Below the pieces are notes generated by a model, which did not search any database, was not told the origin of the DNA, and worked only from the letters and a program-made list of their open reading frames with translations. Shown here piece after piece: positions 52,428 to 59,657 of a DNA stretch of 64,000 nucleotides. Within the stretch, counting starts at the first letter, position 1, and each line of letters opens with the position of its first letter. A program made the position numbers and the translations under genes. Source of the DNA: Ferruginibacter sp. HRS2-29 (GTDB lineage: Bacteria; Bacteroidota; Bacteroidia; Chitinophagales; Chitinophagaceae); NCBI RefSeq assembly GCF_024343615.1, contig NZ_RJUB01000006.1:1-64000 (forward strand), given 5' to 3'.

Positions 52428-52737
52428 AAATTTAGACGTCCCACCTTATAATGCATCAACAGGCATCCTACTTAACTGGAAGGATAATTTCGAAATAACG
52501 GTTATCCTTCAAAGCGACACTGTATGCCTAAAAGCGAATCAGGCGGGTTTAATATCTCTCGCCAACCATTTACTAAATATTGCTCAGAATGACGTGCCTA
52601 TTGGGTCTCATATACATCTGGATGAATATAACTCATTGGAGGAAGGATATAATGAGTTTATTATCGAAAAAATCTGGCATTCCATGGAAGAGCCCAATCA
52701 GGTCTTTCACGGAGAGGTGTTGCGAGGCATGAACTAA
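52405..52737 (+). pseudogene. Imm32-like immunity protein without start codon
   Basis: From about 52435 the frame reads DVPPYNASTGILLNWKDNFE, then ITVILQSDTVCLKANQAGLI and HIHLDEYNSLEEGYNEFIIE, which matches the Imm32 family pattern. No ATG, GTG or TTG lies between the upstream stop (52402) and the homology; the hairpin element replaces the 5' end. It is an orphan immunity remnant and the last toxin-related item of the island. Confidence 0.65.
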
Positions 52738-52792
52738 AGCAATCTGCCCGCATTCATTTAGAATCGGAAGAGATTCCATGCTCCGCTCGAGA

Positions 52793-52878
52793 TGACACAA
52801 AAAAACACGCAAACATTCACAAAAAAATCTGCGAAAATCTGCGTGTTATACATCCGCGTCTATCTGCGGGAAACCTTC
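52793..52878. repeat. Right CGCAGAT-word arm at the toxin-island edge
   Basis: AAAATCTGCGTGTTATACAT and TATCTGCGGGAAACC are the reverse complement of the arm at 31917-32001, and the AACACGCAAACATTCAC end also matches. The arm touches the stop codon of the M49 peptidase gene. Confidence 0.85.
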
Positions 52879-54980
52879 TAATTCTTCAACGGCAGGAACG
52901 AATAATTTTTTCCGTATTCCATCATCTGTGCAAAAAAGCTGGTCGGGTATTCGATCTTTACATCCGATATCTTATCTCCATCCATTACCGGCACCAGCTT
53001 TGGCTGTATGAATCCACGATATGGCTTCACATTCAGTTTTGCATATCTTTCTAGTACTTCTTTATGCAATACCGGATCTACCATTACCCCATAAGTTTCT
53101 ACCAGGTTTTTACCGGCATTGAAGTCGCCTTCTGATTTGATGCGTTGTATCTCTCTCAGCAACTGGCCAAACAATGTCCTTAGCTGTGCATAATCATTGA
53201 TCTGCACATAAGTCTTGCCGTTTCTTTTCACCAACTCTACCACATTGTTCGGTTTGCCTTTTTCAAAAGCCCATTTTGCTATCAGCTGACGGTTACGCAT
53301 ATGCGCTTCTTCCACCTGGTCACCGAGTTTGAGCCTTGTAAGCTGCGTCATCAGGCCGTTCATCATGTAGTTATCATATTCCGCTTTGCCTACTTCCGTG
53401 GAAGGCGTAACACCGATATCTACCAGTTTCTGATCCATGATATAATACAATGCCACCAGGTCGGCACGGCCTTCTTCGAGGCAGCTGGCATAATTTTTCA
53501 ACGTTTTTTCAGGCGTTTCCACACCTGGATTCAGTTGCCCGCTGGCATGGCCTATGCATTCGTGCATGTCTGTATGGAGATCAGCGGCCAGGCTGCCATA
53601 TTTTCTTGCCCTTGCAATGATGGAATCGTTCAGGGCGAATTCATTGAGCACACCGCCTTTGGAAGAAGCTACATTGTAAGAATAAATGATATTGCTCAGC
53701 GAAACCGATTTCGATCCGGAATCTTTTCTGATCCAGTCAGAATTGGGCAGGTTGATACCGATAGGGGTGTTAGGTGCCGCATCGCCAGATTCCACCACGA
53801 CAGTGATCGCTTTGGCGATGATGCCTTTCACATTTTTCTTCTTGTGCTCCGGTATCAGCGGGGAATTGTCTTCAAACCATTGTGCCTGTTTGGCGATGGC
53901 ATCAATGCGTTTGGTAGCTTCCATGTCTTTTACAGAAACCACACTTTCAAAACTTCCTTTTTTACCAATAGGGTCCATGTACACTTCAATGAAACCATTC
54001 ACCACATCCAGGTGGCTGTTCACATCCTTTACCCATGCTATGCTGTATTCGTCAAAAGTTTTCAGGTCGCCCGTCTGGTAATATTTTATCAAAAGGGTCA
54101 ATGCTCTTTTCTGCTCTGCATTTTCTGCTACCTCAGCGGCTTTCTGCAGCCAGCCTACCATGCGTTCTATCGCAAAACTGTACATGCCGCCAACTTTCCA
54201 GGTCTTTTCCACCAGTACACCATTTTCTTTGATGAGTTTGCTATTGAGCCCCCAAAGCGGCGCATTGCCCTTCGAGTTGAATTTTGAATAAAAGGCTTCC
54301 ACTTCTTTTTGTGTAACCCCTTCGTAAAAGTTTACAGACGATGCGGCTACGTTATCGATGTTAGCGGCAAGGTTTACCAGTTTTGGTTCGAATTTAAGAT
54401 CAAAGACCAGCGGCTGTATTCGTGTAAGGAATGCTTTCACCGATTCCGAAGTATCCCTTGGCAGGGCTGCGGTATCGCTGGCGGCAACAATCTGAGAAAA
54501 ATAATCGACACTTACTTCCGGGATGAATTTTTCGTTACCATAATGATGGTGGTTGCCATTGCTGAACCACACACGGCCACAATATTCTTCAAATTTTTTC
54601 CAATCGCTGCTGTTCTTATCGCCTTTATAGGTACCGTACACTGTTTCGAGCGTGCGGCGCAACAGAAGCCCATAGCGGCTTTTCTGGTCGTAAATGATAT
54701 CGCGGCCACTCAGTGCGGCCTCGTACAGGTAATAAGCCAGCTGCTTTTGTTGCAGTGTAAGCTGGTTAAACCCGGGCACCTGGTAACGTAATATCTGCAG
54801 GTCGGCAAATGATTCGGCTTCTACGTTAAAACTGGTGTCGTACGAGATGGCGGAAGCGCCATCAGCAGTGTCTGTAAGTTTGGCGTCTTTGTTGTTATTG
54901 TTGTTGCAGGAAAAAATAGCAACAAAGGCAGCCAGCAAAAGGAAAGAACGGCTGCCGGAAATTTTGAATATCCTTGGCAT
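52878..54980 (-). CDS. M49 (dipeptidyl-peptidase III) family metallopeptidase, lipoprotein
   Basis: A 700-residue protein with a lipoprotein signal (SRSFLLLAAFVAIFSC, lipid Cys ~25) and an Asn-rich stretch after it. The zinc motif HECIGH in DMHECIGHASGQ (~470) has the M49 form HEXXGH, and LEEGRADLVALYY (~500) supplies the second Glu. YCGRVWFSNGNHHHYG and PNSDWIRKDSGSKSVSLSN are further family landmarks. DPP III proteins remove dipeptides from oligopeptides; the exported Bacteroidota forms are less studied. It is divergent to a small membrane protein and bounded by word arms on both sides. Confidence 0.88.
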   Translation of the reverse strand: MPRIFKISGSRSFLLLAAFVAIFSCNNNNNKDAKLTDTADGASAISYDTSFNVEAESFADLQILRYQVPGFNQLTLQQKQLAYYLYEAALSGRDIIYDQKSRYGLLLRRTLETVYGTYKGDKNSSDWKKFEEYCGRVWFSNGNHHHYGNEKFIPEVSVDYFSQIVAASDTAALPRDTSESVKAFLTRIQPLVFDLKFEPKLVNLAANIDNVAASSVNFYEGVTQKEVEAFYSKFNSKGNAPLWGLNSKLIKENGVLVEKTWKVGGMYSFAIERMVGWLQKAAEVAENAEQKRALTLLIKYYQTGDLKTFDEYSIAWVKDVNSHLDVVNGFIEVYMDPIGKKGSFESVVSVKDMEATKRIDAIAKQAQWFEDNSPLIPEHKKKNVKGIIAKAITVVVESGDAAPNTPIGINLPNSDWIRKDSGSKSVSLSNIIYSYNVASSKGGVLNEFALNDSIIARARKYGSLAADLHTDMHECIGHASGQLNPGVETPEKTLKNYASCLEEGRADLVALYYIMDQKLVDIGVTPSTEVGKAEYDNYMMNGLMTQLTRLKLGDQVEEAHMRNRQLIAKWAFEKGKPNNVVELVKRNGKTYVQINDYAQLRTLFGQLLREIQRIKSEGDFNAGKNLVETYGVMVDPVLHKEVLERYAKLNVKPYRGFIQPKLVPVMDGDKISDVKIEYPTSFFAQMMEYGKNYSFLPLKN

Positions 54981-55037
54981 ACAAAACGATTTAAGTGGAT
55001 GATAAAAATAAGCTATTCAAGCAGAACCAGTAAGAAT

Positions 55038-55098
55038 TTTGCCGGGAAGACGGGAAGAAAAGTTCAATAATATTAATTTCTTCCCGTCTTCCCGGCAA
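55038..55098. repeat. Perfect inverted repeat in a divergent promoter region
   Basis: Arms of 22 bp, TTGCCGGGAAGACGGGAAGA plus AA and its complement, enclose ~16 AT-rich bases. It lies between the starts of the M49 peptidase and the small membrane protein, so it could be an operator or an element of the word family (GGGAAGA 7-nt word). Confidence 0.88.
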
Positions 55099-55120
55099 AA
55101 AAAAATGTTTAAATTGAAGG

Positions 55121-55528
55121 ATGATGGATATGACGAAACAAGTAGCGGATCTTTTTTTGCTGGCATTACCGATAGCCTGCATTGCCTGGACGGTTACGCA
55201 TGAGGAGATATTCCGCGAGCCGCGGGAATTCTGTGTGAAAAAATCAAAAGATTGCAGGAATGTTCTGCAACGTAAATTCTTTTATGTTTTTACCTGCGAA
55301 TATTGTTTCAGCCATTATGTAACGTTGGCTTTTCTTTTCATCAGCGGCTATCATCTATTGTTTGAGGATTGGCGCGGTTATCTTATAGGCGGCTTTGCGC
55401 TTGTATGGATAGCTAATATTTACATGAGTCTCTTCGGGCTTGTAAGAGTGGGTATGAAGCGGGAAAAGATGGAGGCGGATATAAAGGAAGTGGAGCTGAA
55501 AGAAGTAAAAGAAGAAATTAAGAATTAA
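55121..55528 (+). CDS. Small membrane protein, DUF1360-like
   Basis: A 135-residue protein with two or three membrane helices (about 8-24, 60-78, 85-107). The motif FTCEYCFSHYVTLAFLF (~51-67) resembles the CxxC..SH core of DUF1360 membrane proteins. The C-terminal tail is a charged helix (EADIKEVELKEVKEEIKN). GAAGG stands before the start ATG. Function unknown. The stop codon TAA is the start of a GAATTAA word array. Confidence 0.6.
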   Translation: MMDMTKQVADLFLLALPIACIAWTVTHEEIFREPREFCVKKSKDCRNVLQRKFFYVFTCEYCFSHYVTLAFLFISGYHLLFEDWRGYLIGGFALVWIANIYMSLFGLVRVGMKREKMEADIKEVELKEVKEEIKN

Positions 55529-55530
55529 AA

Positions 55531-55636
55531 ATTAAGAATTAAGAATTAAGAATTAAGAATGCTGATGGATGCGATAAGGAAATGCAATTAGTAGAGTTCA
55601 TTCGTAATTCGTAATTGACAATTCGTAATTAATTAA
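55531..55636. repeat. Word element (GAATTAA left, TTCGTAA right)
   Basis: The left arm repeats AATTAAG in exact 7-nt steps; the right arm (55600-55634) has TTCGTAATTCGTAATT and AATTCGTAATTAATTA. The arms match imperfectly. It lies before a gene remnant whose stop codon is inside the right arm. Confidence 0.8.
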
Positions 55637-55713
55637 AGCGGAAGGTAAATGACACACCCGAAGAAGAAGCCGTTCTGCCAAAAAGAAAGTCTTCATAGAA
55701 GGCCTGCCAATGA
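55633..55713 (-). pseudogene. C-terminal remnant of an outer-membrane barrel protein
   Basis: A 26-codon frame without start, WQAFYEDFLFGRTASSS and then GVSFTFRFN and stop, is a typical last strand of an outer-membrane barrel. Upstream the frame is closed and no further homologous sequence is seen. The gene has been deleted except for its 3' end next to the hairpin. Confidence 0.55.
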
Positions 55714-55752
55714 CCACATCATCACTTTCAGGAAAATACTTAAGTGTTTGAA

Positions 55753-56733
55753 TTACAATTTTTTCTTAAAACATACACTGTTTTCTACACCTGCATACTG
55801 ACCGTAGTTTGGGATCACGGAATAGTTGTTTTTTTTGTACAACGCGATGGCTTCGGGTTGCCGGATGCCCGTTTCGAGTACACAAGTAGAGTAACCTAAT
55901 TCCTTTGCCCAAGCTTCAAGAGCTGCCAGTAACAAACCTGCAATCCCTTTGCCACGGTAAGCGGGCAACACATACATACGTTTTACTTCCATGCAGGAAT
56001 CGTCGAATTCCTTGATGGCCCCGCAGCCAACAGCCATGCCTTTATAATACATGACCAGCACATGTTTGATATGGGTGACATGATTGTATTGTGCATAAAA
56101 TGCATGTTCATCCCCATCGCGGATGGCGAGATCAGCATCTAGTTCAGCTACCAGCTTTTTGAAATCAGGGTTGGCAGATTCAGTTCTGATAATAGTGAAA
56201 TTACCGGGACGGTTTGCTTTTTTCAATTCAAGCCAATTCGTTGGGGCACCTTCGTAATCAAATACCTCCACGAGTTCGAAACCCGATTTGCGGAGCACTT
56301 TTACAGAGTTTTCATTTTTGGGATCGGTGATGGCATAAATGGATTCAACATCAAAGGTTTCAAAGCCGAAATCTATGGCCGCCCGGGAAGCTTCCGTAGC
56401 ATAGCCTTTTCCCCAATGTTTCTTTTTAAAGCGATAGCCTAATTCGTAAAAGTTGATATGGCCATTCAATGGCTGGTTGAAATATTTCAATCCGCACCAG
56501 CCAAGCCATTCATTCGTTTTTTTATCAACAACCGCCCAGCGGGCAGTACCAAATTGTTGCTGCTGAGATCGGAGCATACCAATCACCTCACGGATCTTTT
56601 CAATAGAATCCACCGGTTTGTTTTCGATATATAAGTGCACTTCAGGGTCGCTGTCCATTTCAAACATGTCAGCATCATCTGTCATTTCTATTTCGCGAAG
56701 AATAAGCCTGGGGGTTTCTGCAAAAATTTTCAT
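55753..56733 (-). CDS. Double GNAT acetyltransferase
   Basis: A 326-residue fusion of two GNAT domains. Residues 1-170 are RimJ/RimL-like (AETPRLILREIEMTDD, ELGYRFKKKHWGKGYATEAS with the acetyl-CoA loop, DPKNENSVKVLRKSGF). Residues ~180-326 are a second GNAT with MEVKRMYVLPAYRGKGIAGL and ALYKKNNY. The start is ATG 56733; a TTG six bases upstream is less likely. Substrates are unknown; the first domain is of the kind acting on protein N-termini or ribosomal proteins. Fusion of two GNATs suggests either two substrates or a regulatory domain. Confidence 0.85.
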   Translation of the reverse strand: MKIFAETPRLILREIEMTDDADMFEMDSDPEVHLYIENKPVDSIEKIREVIGMLRSQQQQFGTARWAVVDKKTNEWLGWCGLKYFNQPLNGHINFYELGYRFKKKHWGKGYATEASRAAIDFGFETFDVESIYAITDPKNENSVKVLRKSGFELVEVFDYEGAPTNWLELKKANRPGNFTIIRTESANPDFKKLVAELDADLAIRDGDEHAFYAQYNHVTHIKHVLVMYYKGMAVGCGAIKEFDDSCMEVKRMYVLPAYRGKGIAGLLLAALEAWAKELGYSTCVLETGIRQPEAIALYKKNNYSVIPNYGQYAGVENSVCFKKKL

Positions 56734-56742
56734 ACCCAAAAA

Positions 56743-56887
56743 TAGGGGTTTAGGGGGTTTAGGAAAATATTACTGCTTCCTAAGCCCCTAAAATTCTAAA
56801 CCCCTAAACTTCTAAACCCCTAAACTTCTAAACCCCTAAACTTCTAAACCCCTAAACTTCTAAACCCCTAAACCTCTAAACCCTAAA
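56743..56887. repeat. 8-nt word inverted repeat (CTAAACCC)
   Basis: Left arm AGGGGTTTAGGGGGTTTAGG; the right arm repeats CTAAACCC and CTAAACTT alternately about six times. It lies between two minus-strand genes and reaches to the stop codon of the hydrolase. Confidence 0.92.
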
Positions 56888-57709
56888 CTAACTCTGAAAG
56901 AATTCCAAGAGGTCTTTATTGATCGTTGCAGCTTCGGTAGTAGGCATGCCATGCGGGAAGCCCGGGTAGGAGATCAGTTTGCCATTTTTCAGCAATGCCA
57001 CAGCTTTCGGTGCAGTGATCGCATAGGGAACTATCTGGTCGTCTTCGCCATGTAGCACCAGCACGGGGATATCCACACTTTTCAGGTCTTCGGTAAAATC
57101 TGTTTCAGAAAAGGCTTTTACACAGTCGTGGTGTGCTTTTACAGAACCCATCATCCCCTGGCGCCACCAGTTGTCGCGTACACCCTGGGATATTTTTGCC
57201 CCTTCGCGGTTGTAGCCATAAAATGGTAAGGTAAAATCCTGGAAGGTTTGTGAACGGCTGAATGCAGTCCCGTTGCGGATATCGTCGAATACGGATGGAA
57301 GTACTCCATCGGGGTTGCTGTCGGTTCTTACCATCAGTGGAGTAACGGCGCTGATGAGCACGGCTTTTGCCACGCGGCCTTTTCCATATTTTGCAACATA
57401 ACGGATCACTTCGCCGCCGCCGGTAGAATGGCCCACGTGGATGGCATCTTTGAGGTCGAGAGCCTGTACCAGTTCTGCCACATCAGCAGCATAAGTATCC
57501 ATTTCATGTCCTTCGGAAACCTGCGAAGACCTTCCATGCCCGCGGCGGTCATGGGCGATCACGCGATATCCTTTTTGCAGAAAAAACATCATCTGGTTAT
57601 CCCAGTCGTCGCCGGACAAAGGCCAGCCATGATGAAAAACGATCGGCTGGCCTGTGCCCCAATCCTTGTAATGAATTTCAGTACCATCTTTGACAGTGAT
57701 CTTGCTCAT
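56888..57709 (-). CDS. Alpha/beta hydrolase, non-haem chloroperoxidase type
   Basis: A 273-residue cytoplasmic hydrolase. The start at 57709 (MSKITVKDGTEIHYKDW) matches the usual N-terminus and length of the family. VFHHGWPLSGDDWDNQM (oxyanion loop), HDRRGHGRSSQ, the nucleophile VGHSTGGGE (Ser ~96), HGEDDQIVP (Asp ~224) and GFPHGMP (His ~253) form the full set. Such enzymes are esterases that also show perhydrolase activity. A perfect palindrome TATACCGGTATA lies ~70 bp upstream. Confidence 0.92.
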   Translation of the reverse strand: MSKITVKDGTEIHYKDWGTGQPIVFHHGWPLSGDDWDNQMMFFLQKGYRVIAHDRRGHGRSSQVSEGHEMDTYAADVAELVQALDLKDAIHVGHSTGGGEVIRYVAKYGKGRVAKAVLISAVTPLMVRTDSNPDGVLPSVFDDIRNGTAFSRSQTFQDFTLPFYGYNREGAKISQGVRDNWWRQGMMGSVKAHHDCVKAFSETDFTEDLKSVDIPVLVLHGEDDQIVPYAITAPKAVALLKNGKLISYPGFPHGMPTTEAATINKDLLEFFQS

Positions 57710-57776
57710 GTGTGTTGATTTAATTATCGTGATGAAATAAATGATGTGGAAAGCAGCCGGAAAGGACTTTACCGGG

Positions 57777-57788
57777 TATACCGGTATA
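57777..57788. promoter_or_regulatory. Perfect palindrome TATACCGGTATA, possible operator
   Basis: A 12-bp perfect palindrome in the upstream region of the chloroperoxidase-like gene, in the plausible range of its promoter. No regulator gene is adjacent. Confidence 0.25.
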
Positions 57789-57875
57789 GCCAGGTGTAGG
57801 CACACAATTTACAAAATAATCGGAGATATAACAGGAGCCGAAAAGGATTAAAGAAAAAATAATAATGCCCGTCGG

Positions 57876-58055
57876 TCACTTTCTTTTTTTCAGCGGCTTA
57901 TCGTTACTGGCTTTAGTTTCAATGACTTCATTCTGCTTTTTAGCCGCTTTGATGCTGGTGATGGATTCCTTGTCATTGTTATCATGATTTGCCGAACGGA
58001 AGTTTGTTTCTTTATCTTTTGTTAGCGGGGCTGATTTTTTTACTGTCTTTGCCAT
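57876..58055 (-). CDS. Small lysine-rich protein
   Basis: A 59-residue hydrophilic protein (start 58055, MAKTVKKSAPLTKDKETNF, ending NDKPLKKRK), Lys- and Asn-rich and without predicted fold. A longer frame begins further upstream but its N-terminus lies outside good coding sequence. Small basic proteins of this kind may bind nucleic acids; function unknown. Confidence 0.5.
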   Translation of the reverse strand: MAKTVKKSAPLTKDKETNFRSANHDNNDKESITSIKAAKKQNEVIETKASNDKPLKKRK

Positions 58056-58107
58056 AAGGTGGTTTTGGAAAAAAAGTACAAAACACGTACCAAGGAAGGA
58101 TAAACGC

Positions 58108-58145
58108 AGATTATAGTTGATTACGCAGATCTCGCAGATTATATT
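58108..58145. repeat. Lone CGCAGAT-word arm
   Basis: ACGCAGATTATAGTTGATTACGCAGAT-like words (written in parts: GATTACGCAGATCTCGCAGA) stand before the larger hairpin and resemble the arms at 30879 and 31917. Confidence 0.6.
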
Positions 58146-58192
58146 CTGCTTGCAGAAAATGAAGATTGCGTACCGGGGAGAAGGGATCACAG

Positions 58193-58373
58193 ATTTTAAA
58201 GGGATAAAGGGGATTGCACAGATTATTTTCTGCTTTGCAGAAAACCAACATGCAGTTTATAAGAACTTGGTTTCATAAAAGTAAATCAAGTTCTTACAAA
58301 CTGCATTTAGTTTTTCACGCAGTGAAAAATAATCTGTGCAATCCCCTTTATCCCTTTAAAATCTGTGATCCCC
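58193..58373. repeat. Long hairpin of the CACAGATTTTAAAGGG family
   Basis: Arms of about 85 bp: left GGGATCACAGATTTTAAAGG through TTATAAGAACTTG, right the complement CAAGTTCTTACAAACTGCAT through TTTAAAATCTGTGATCCCC, with a short loop. It is a single well-paired copy of the family that is tandemly repeated at 1-1250. The right arm encodes the last residues of the PepSY protein. Confidence 0.92.
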
Positions 58374-59475
58374 TTTTTTTCTTCCTTCTTCCCCACCAGA
58401 TGATAAATCCCGTTACCGGCAGGCTCGCCGCGATCAGGCTTCCGAAGAAAGCGAGTATTTTGCCCGGCAGCCCCAGCACAGCACCCACATGGATATCATA
58501 ATTCATGCGTACTATCTTATCAGCAACTTTTGCATCCCTGAATGCCCCGGCGTAACTGCCTGTTGCCGGGAGATCTTTGCCGGTGTATTGATCGTGGTGA
58601 TAAAAATCGGTATTATAATATGTACCAGGGCGATGATTGATACCTACTTCAATGGGGTCGGTGTTGGTGGACGGGAAGTAGATGCCGAGGCTTTCATTGT
58701 CTTTTAAGGTTAACAAATGTTCTTTCCAGATCACATCCGCCATGTTTTTGCTGATGGCTACTTTGGTGGTATCGGATAGGGGATGCGCATGTTCTACGGG
58801 AGTTTTGCCACCGCTGCTTACCCAGTAAACCGTTTTGGCAAACCATTGAAAACCGAATACGAGCCCGGTAATAGCCAGGAAGATGGCCACCCAGGTCATG
58901 TAAAATCCGAGTACATTATGCAGGTCGTAATTTTTTCTGCGCCATCTGGCACTCCATTTTACCGAAAAGCGTTGTTTGCGTGCTGCTTTGTTTTTGGGCC
59001 ACCAGAGAATGATCCCGGAGATCATCATCACCAGGAAGATCAGTGTGGCTGAAGCCATGACAGGCTGCCCGATATTATCCGGGAGCCAGAGATAAAAATG
59101 CCCATCGAGTATGAAACGGAAAAAATCCTTCTTCATGTTCCTGTGCTTTGTAACATGCCCGTTGTATGGGTTTACATAAACGATCTCGTAATGATCCGCA
59201 TCATAATAAGAAACCACCGCGGCCTTTGCCGGGCCCGGATATTCGATGCCCAGCGCTTTTTTGGAAACAAGCACCTGTTCGGCTATCACACGGATATCGG
59301 ATGGCGGGAGATAGGCGACATTTTCCTTGGGTACTTTTTTGTAAGGTTCGGTGAGGTTGCGTATCTCGGTTTCAAAAGCGAGTATACAACCGGTGATGCC
59401 CAGGATAACGACGATAACCCCTGAAGCCAGGCCGAGCCAGAGATGAATGATGCGTACCAGTTTTTTAAATGTCAT
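58348..59475 (-). CDS. PepSY-associated membrane protein (iron-uptake reductase type)
   Basis: A 375-residue inner-membrane protein with four helices (about 13-35, 140-160, 187-210, 335-357). IIHLWLGLASGVIVVILGIT at the N-terminus, the PepSY-like extracytoplasmic part (DHYEIVYVNPYNGHVTKHRN), the DGHFYLWLPDNIGQPV segment and MNYDIHVGAVLGLPGKILAF with haem-ligand-like His are typical. Relatives work with siderophore receptors as ferric-siderophore reductases. The adjacent gene is a TonB-dependent siderophore receptor. The last residues (SQILKG) are encoded by the hairpin arm. Confidence 0.88.
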   Translation of the reverse strand: MTFKKLVRIIHLWLGLASGVIVVILGITGCILAFETEIRNLTEPYKKVPKENVAYLPPSDIRVIAEQVLVSKKALGIEYPGPAKAAVVSYYDADHYEIVYVNPYNGHVTKHRNMKKDFFRFILDGHFYLWLPDNIGQPVMASATLIFLVMMISGIILWWPKNKAARKQRFSVKWSARWRRKNYDLHNVLGFYMTWVAIFLAITGLVFGFQWFAKTVYWVSSGGKTPVEHAHPLSDTTKVAISKNMADVIWKEHLLTLKDNESLGIYFPSTNTDPIEVGINHRPGTYYNTDFYHHDQYTGKDLPATGSYAGAFRDAKVADKIVRMNYDIHVGAVLGLPGKILAFFGSLIAASLPVTGFIIWWGRRKKKRGSQILKG

Positions 59476-59511
59476 ATCCTGAAAAATGTACCTTTTTTAT
59501 TTATACTGCAA

Positions 59512-59657
59512 CGACTCAAATACGGACGACGTACGACCGACGACGGACAACCGATGCTTTTTTAAAGTTGAAAATTTATACTATCTATGATAGTATTTTA
59601 ACCTTCAGCTTGAACGAAGTAGCGGTCGTCTTTTGTCTGTCGTCCGTCATCTGTTCT
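59512..59657. repeat. Inverted word repeat (GTCGTCCGTC type)
   Basis: Left arm with ACGGACGACG and CGACGACGGAC, right arm with GGTCGTC, GTCTGTC and GTCCGTC words and a hairpin-like middle (ACTATCTATGATAGT). It lies between two minus-strand genes and touches the receptor's stop codon. Related words occur at 10190. Confidence 0.8.

Noticed and set aside
31917-52878. Integrative element or transposon carrying the toxin island
   Set aside because: No integrase, transposase, conjugation gene or tRNA attachment site is visible, so only the arm-based model is reported.
53301-54287. Plus-strand open frame of 328 codons
   Set aside because: It is opposite the M49 peptidase gene and has a shadow-type composition rich in His, Phe and Arg.
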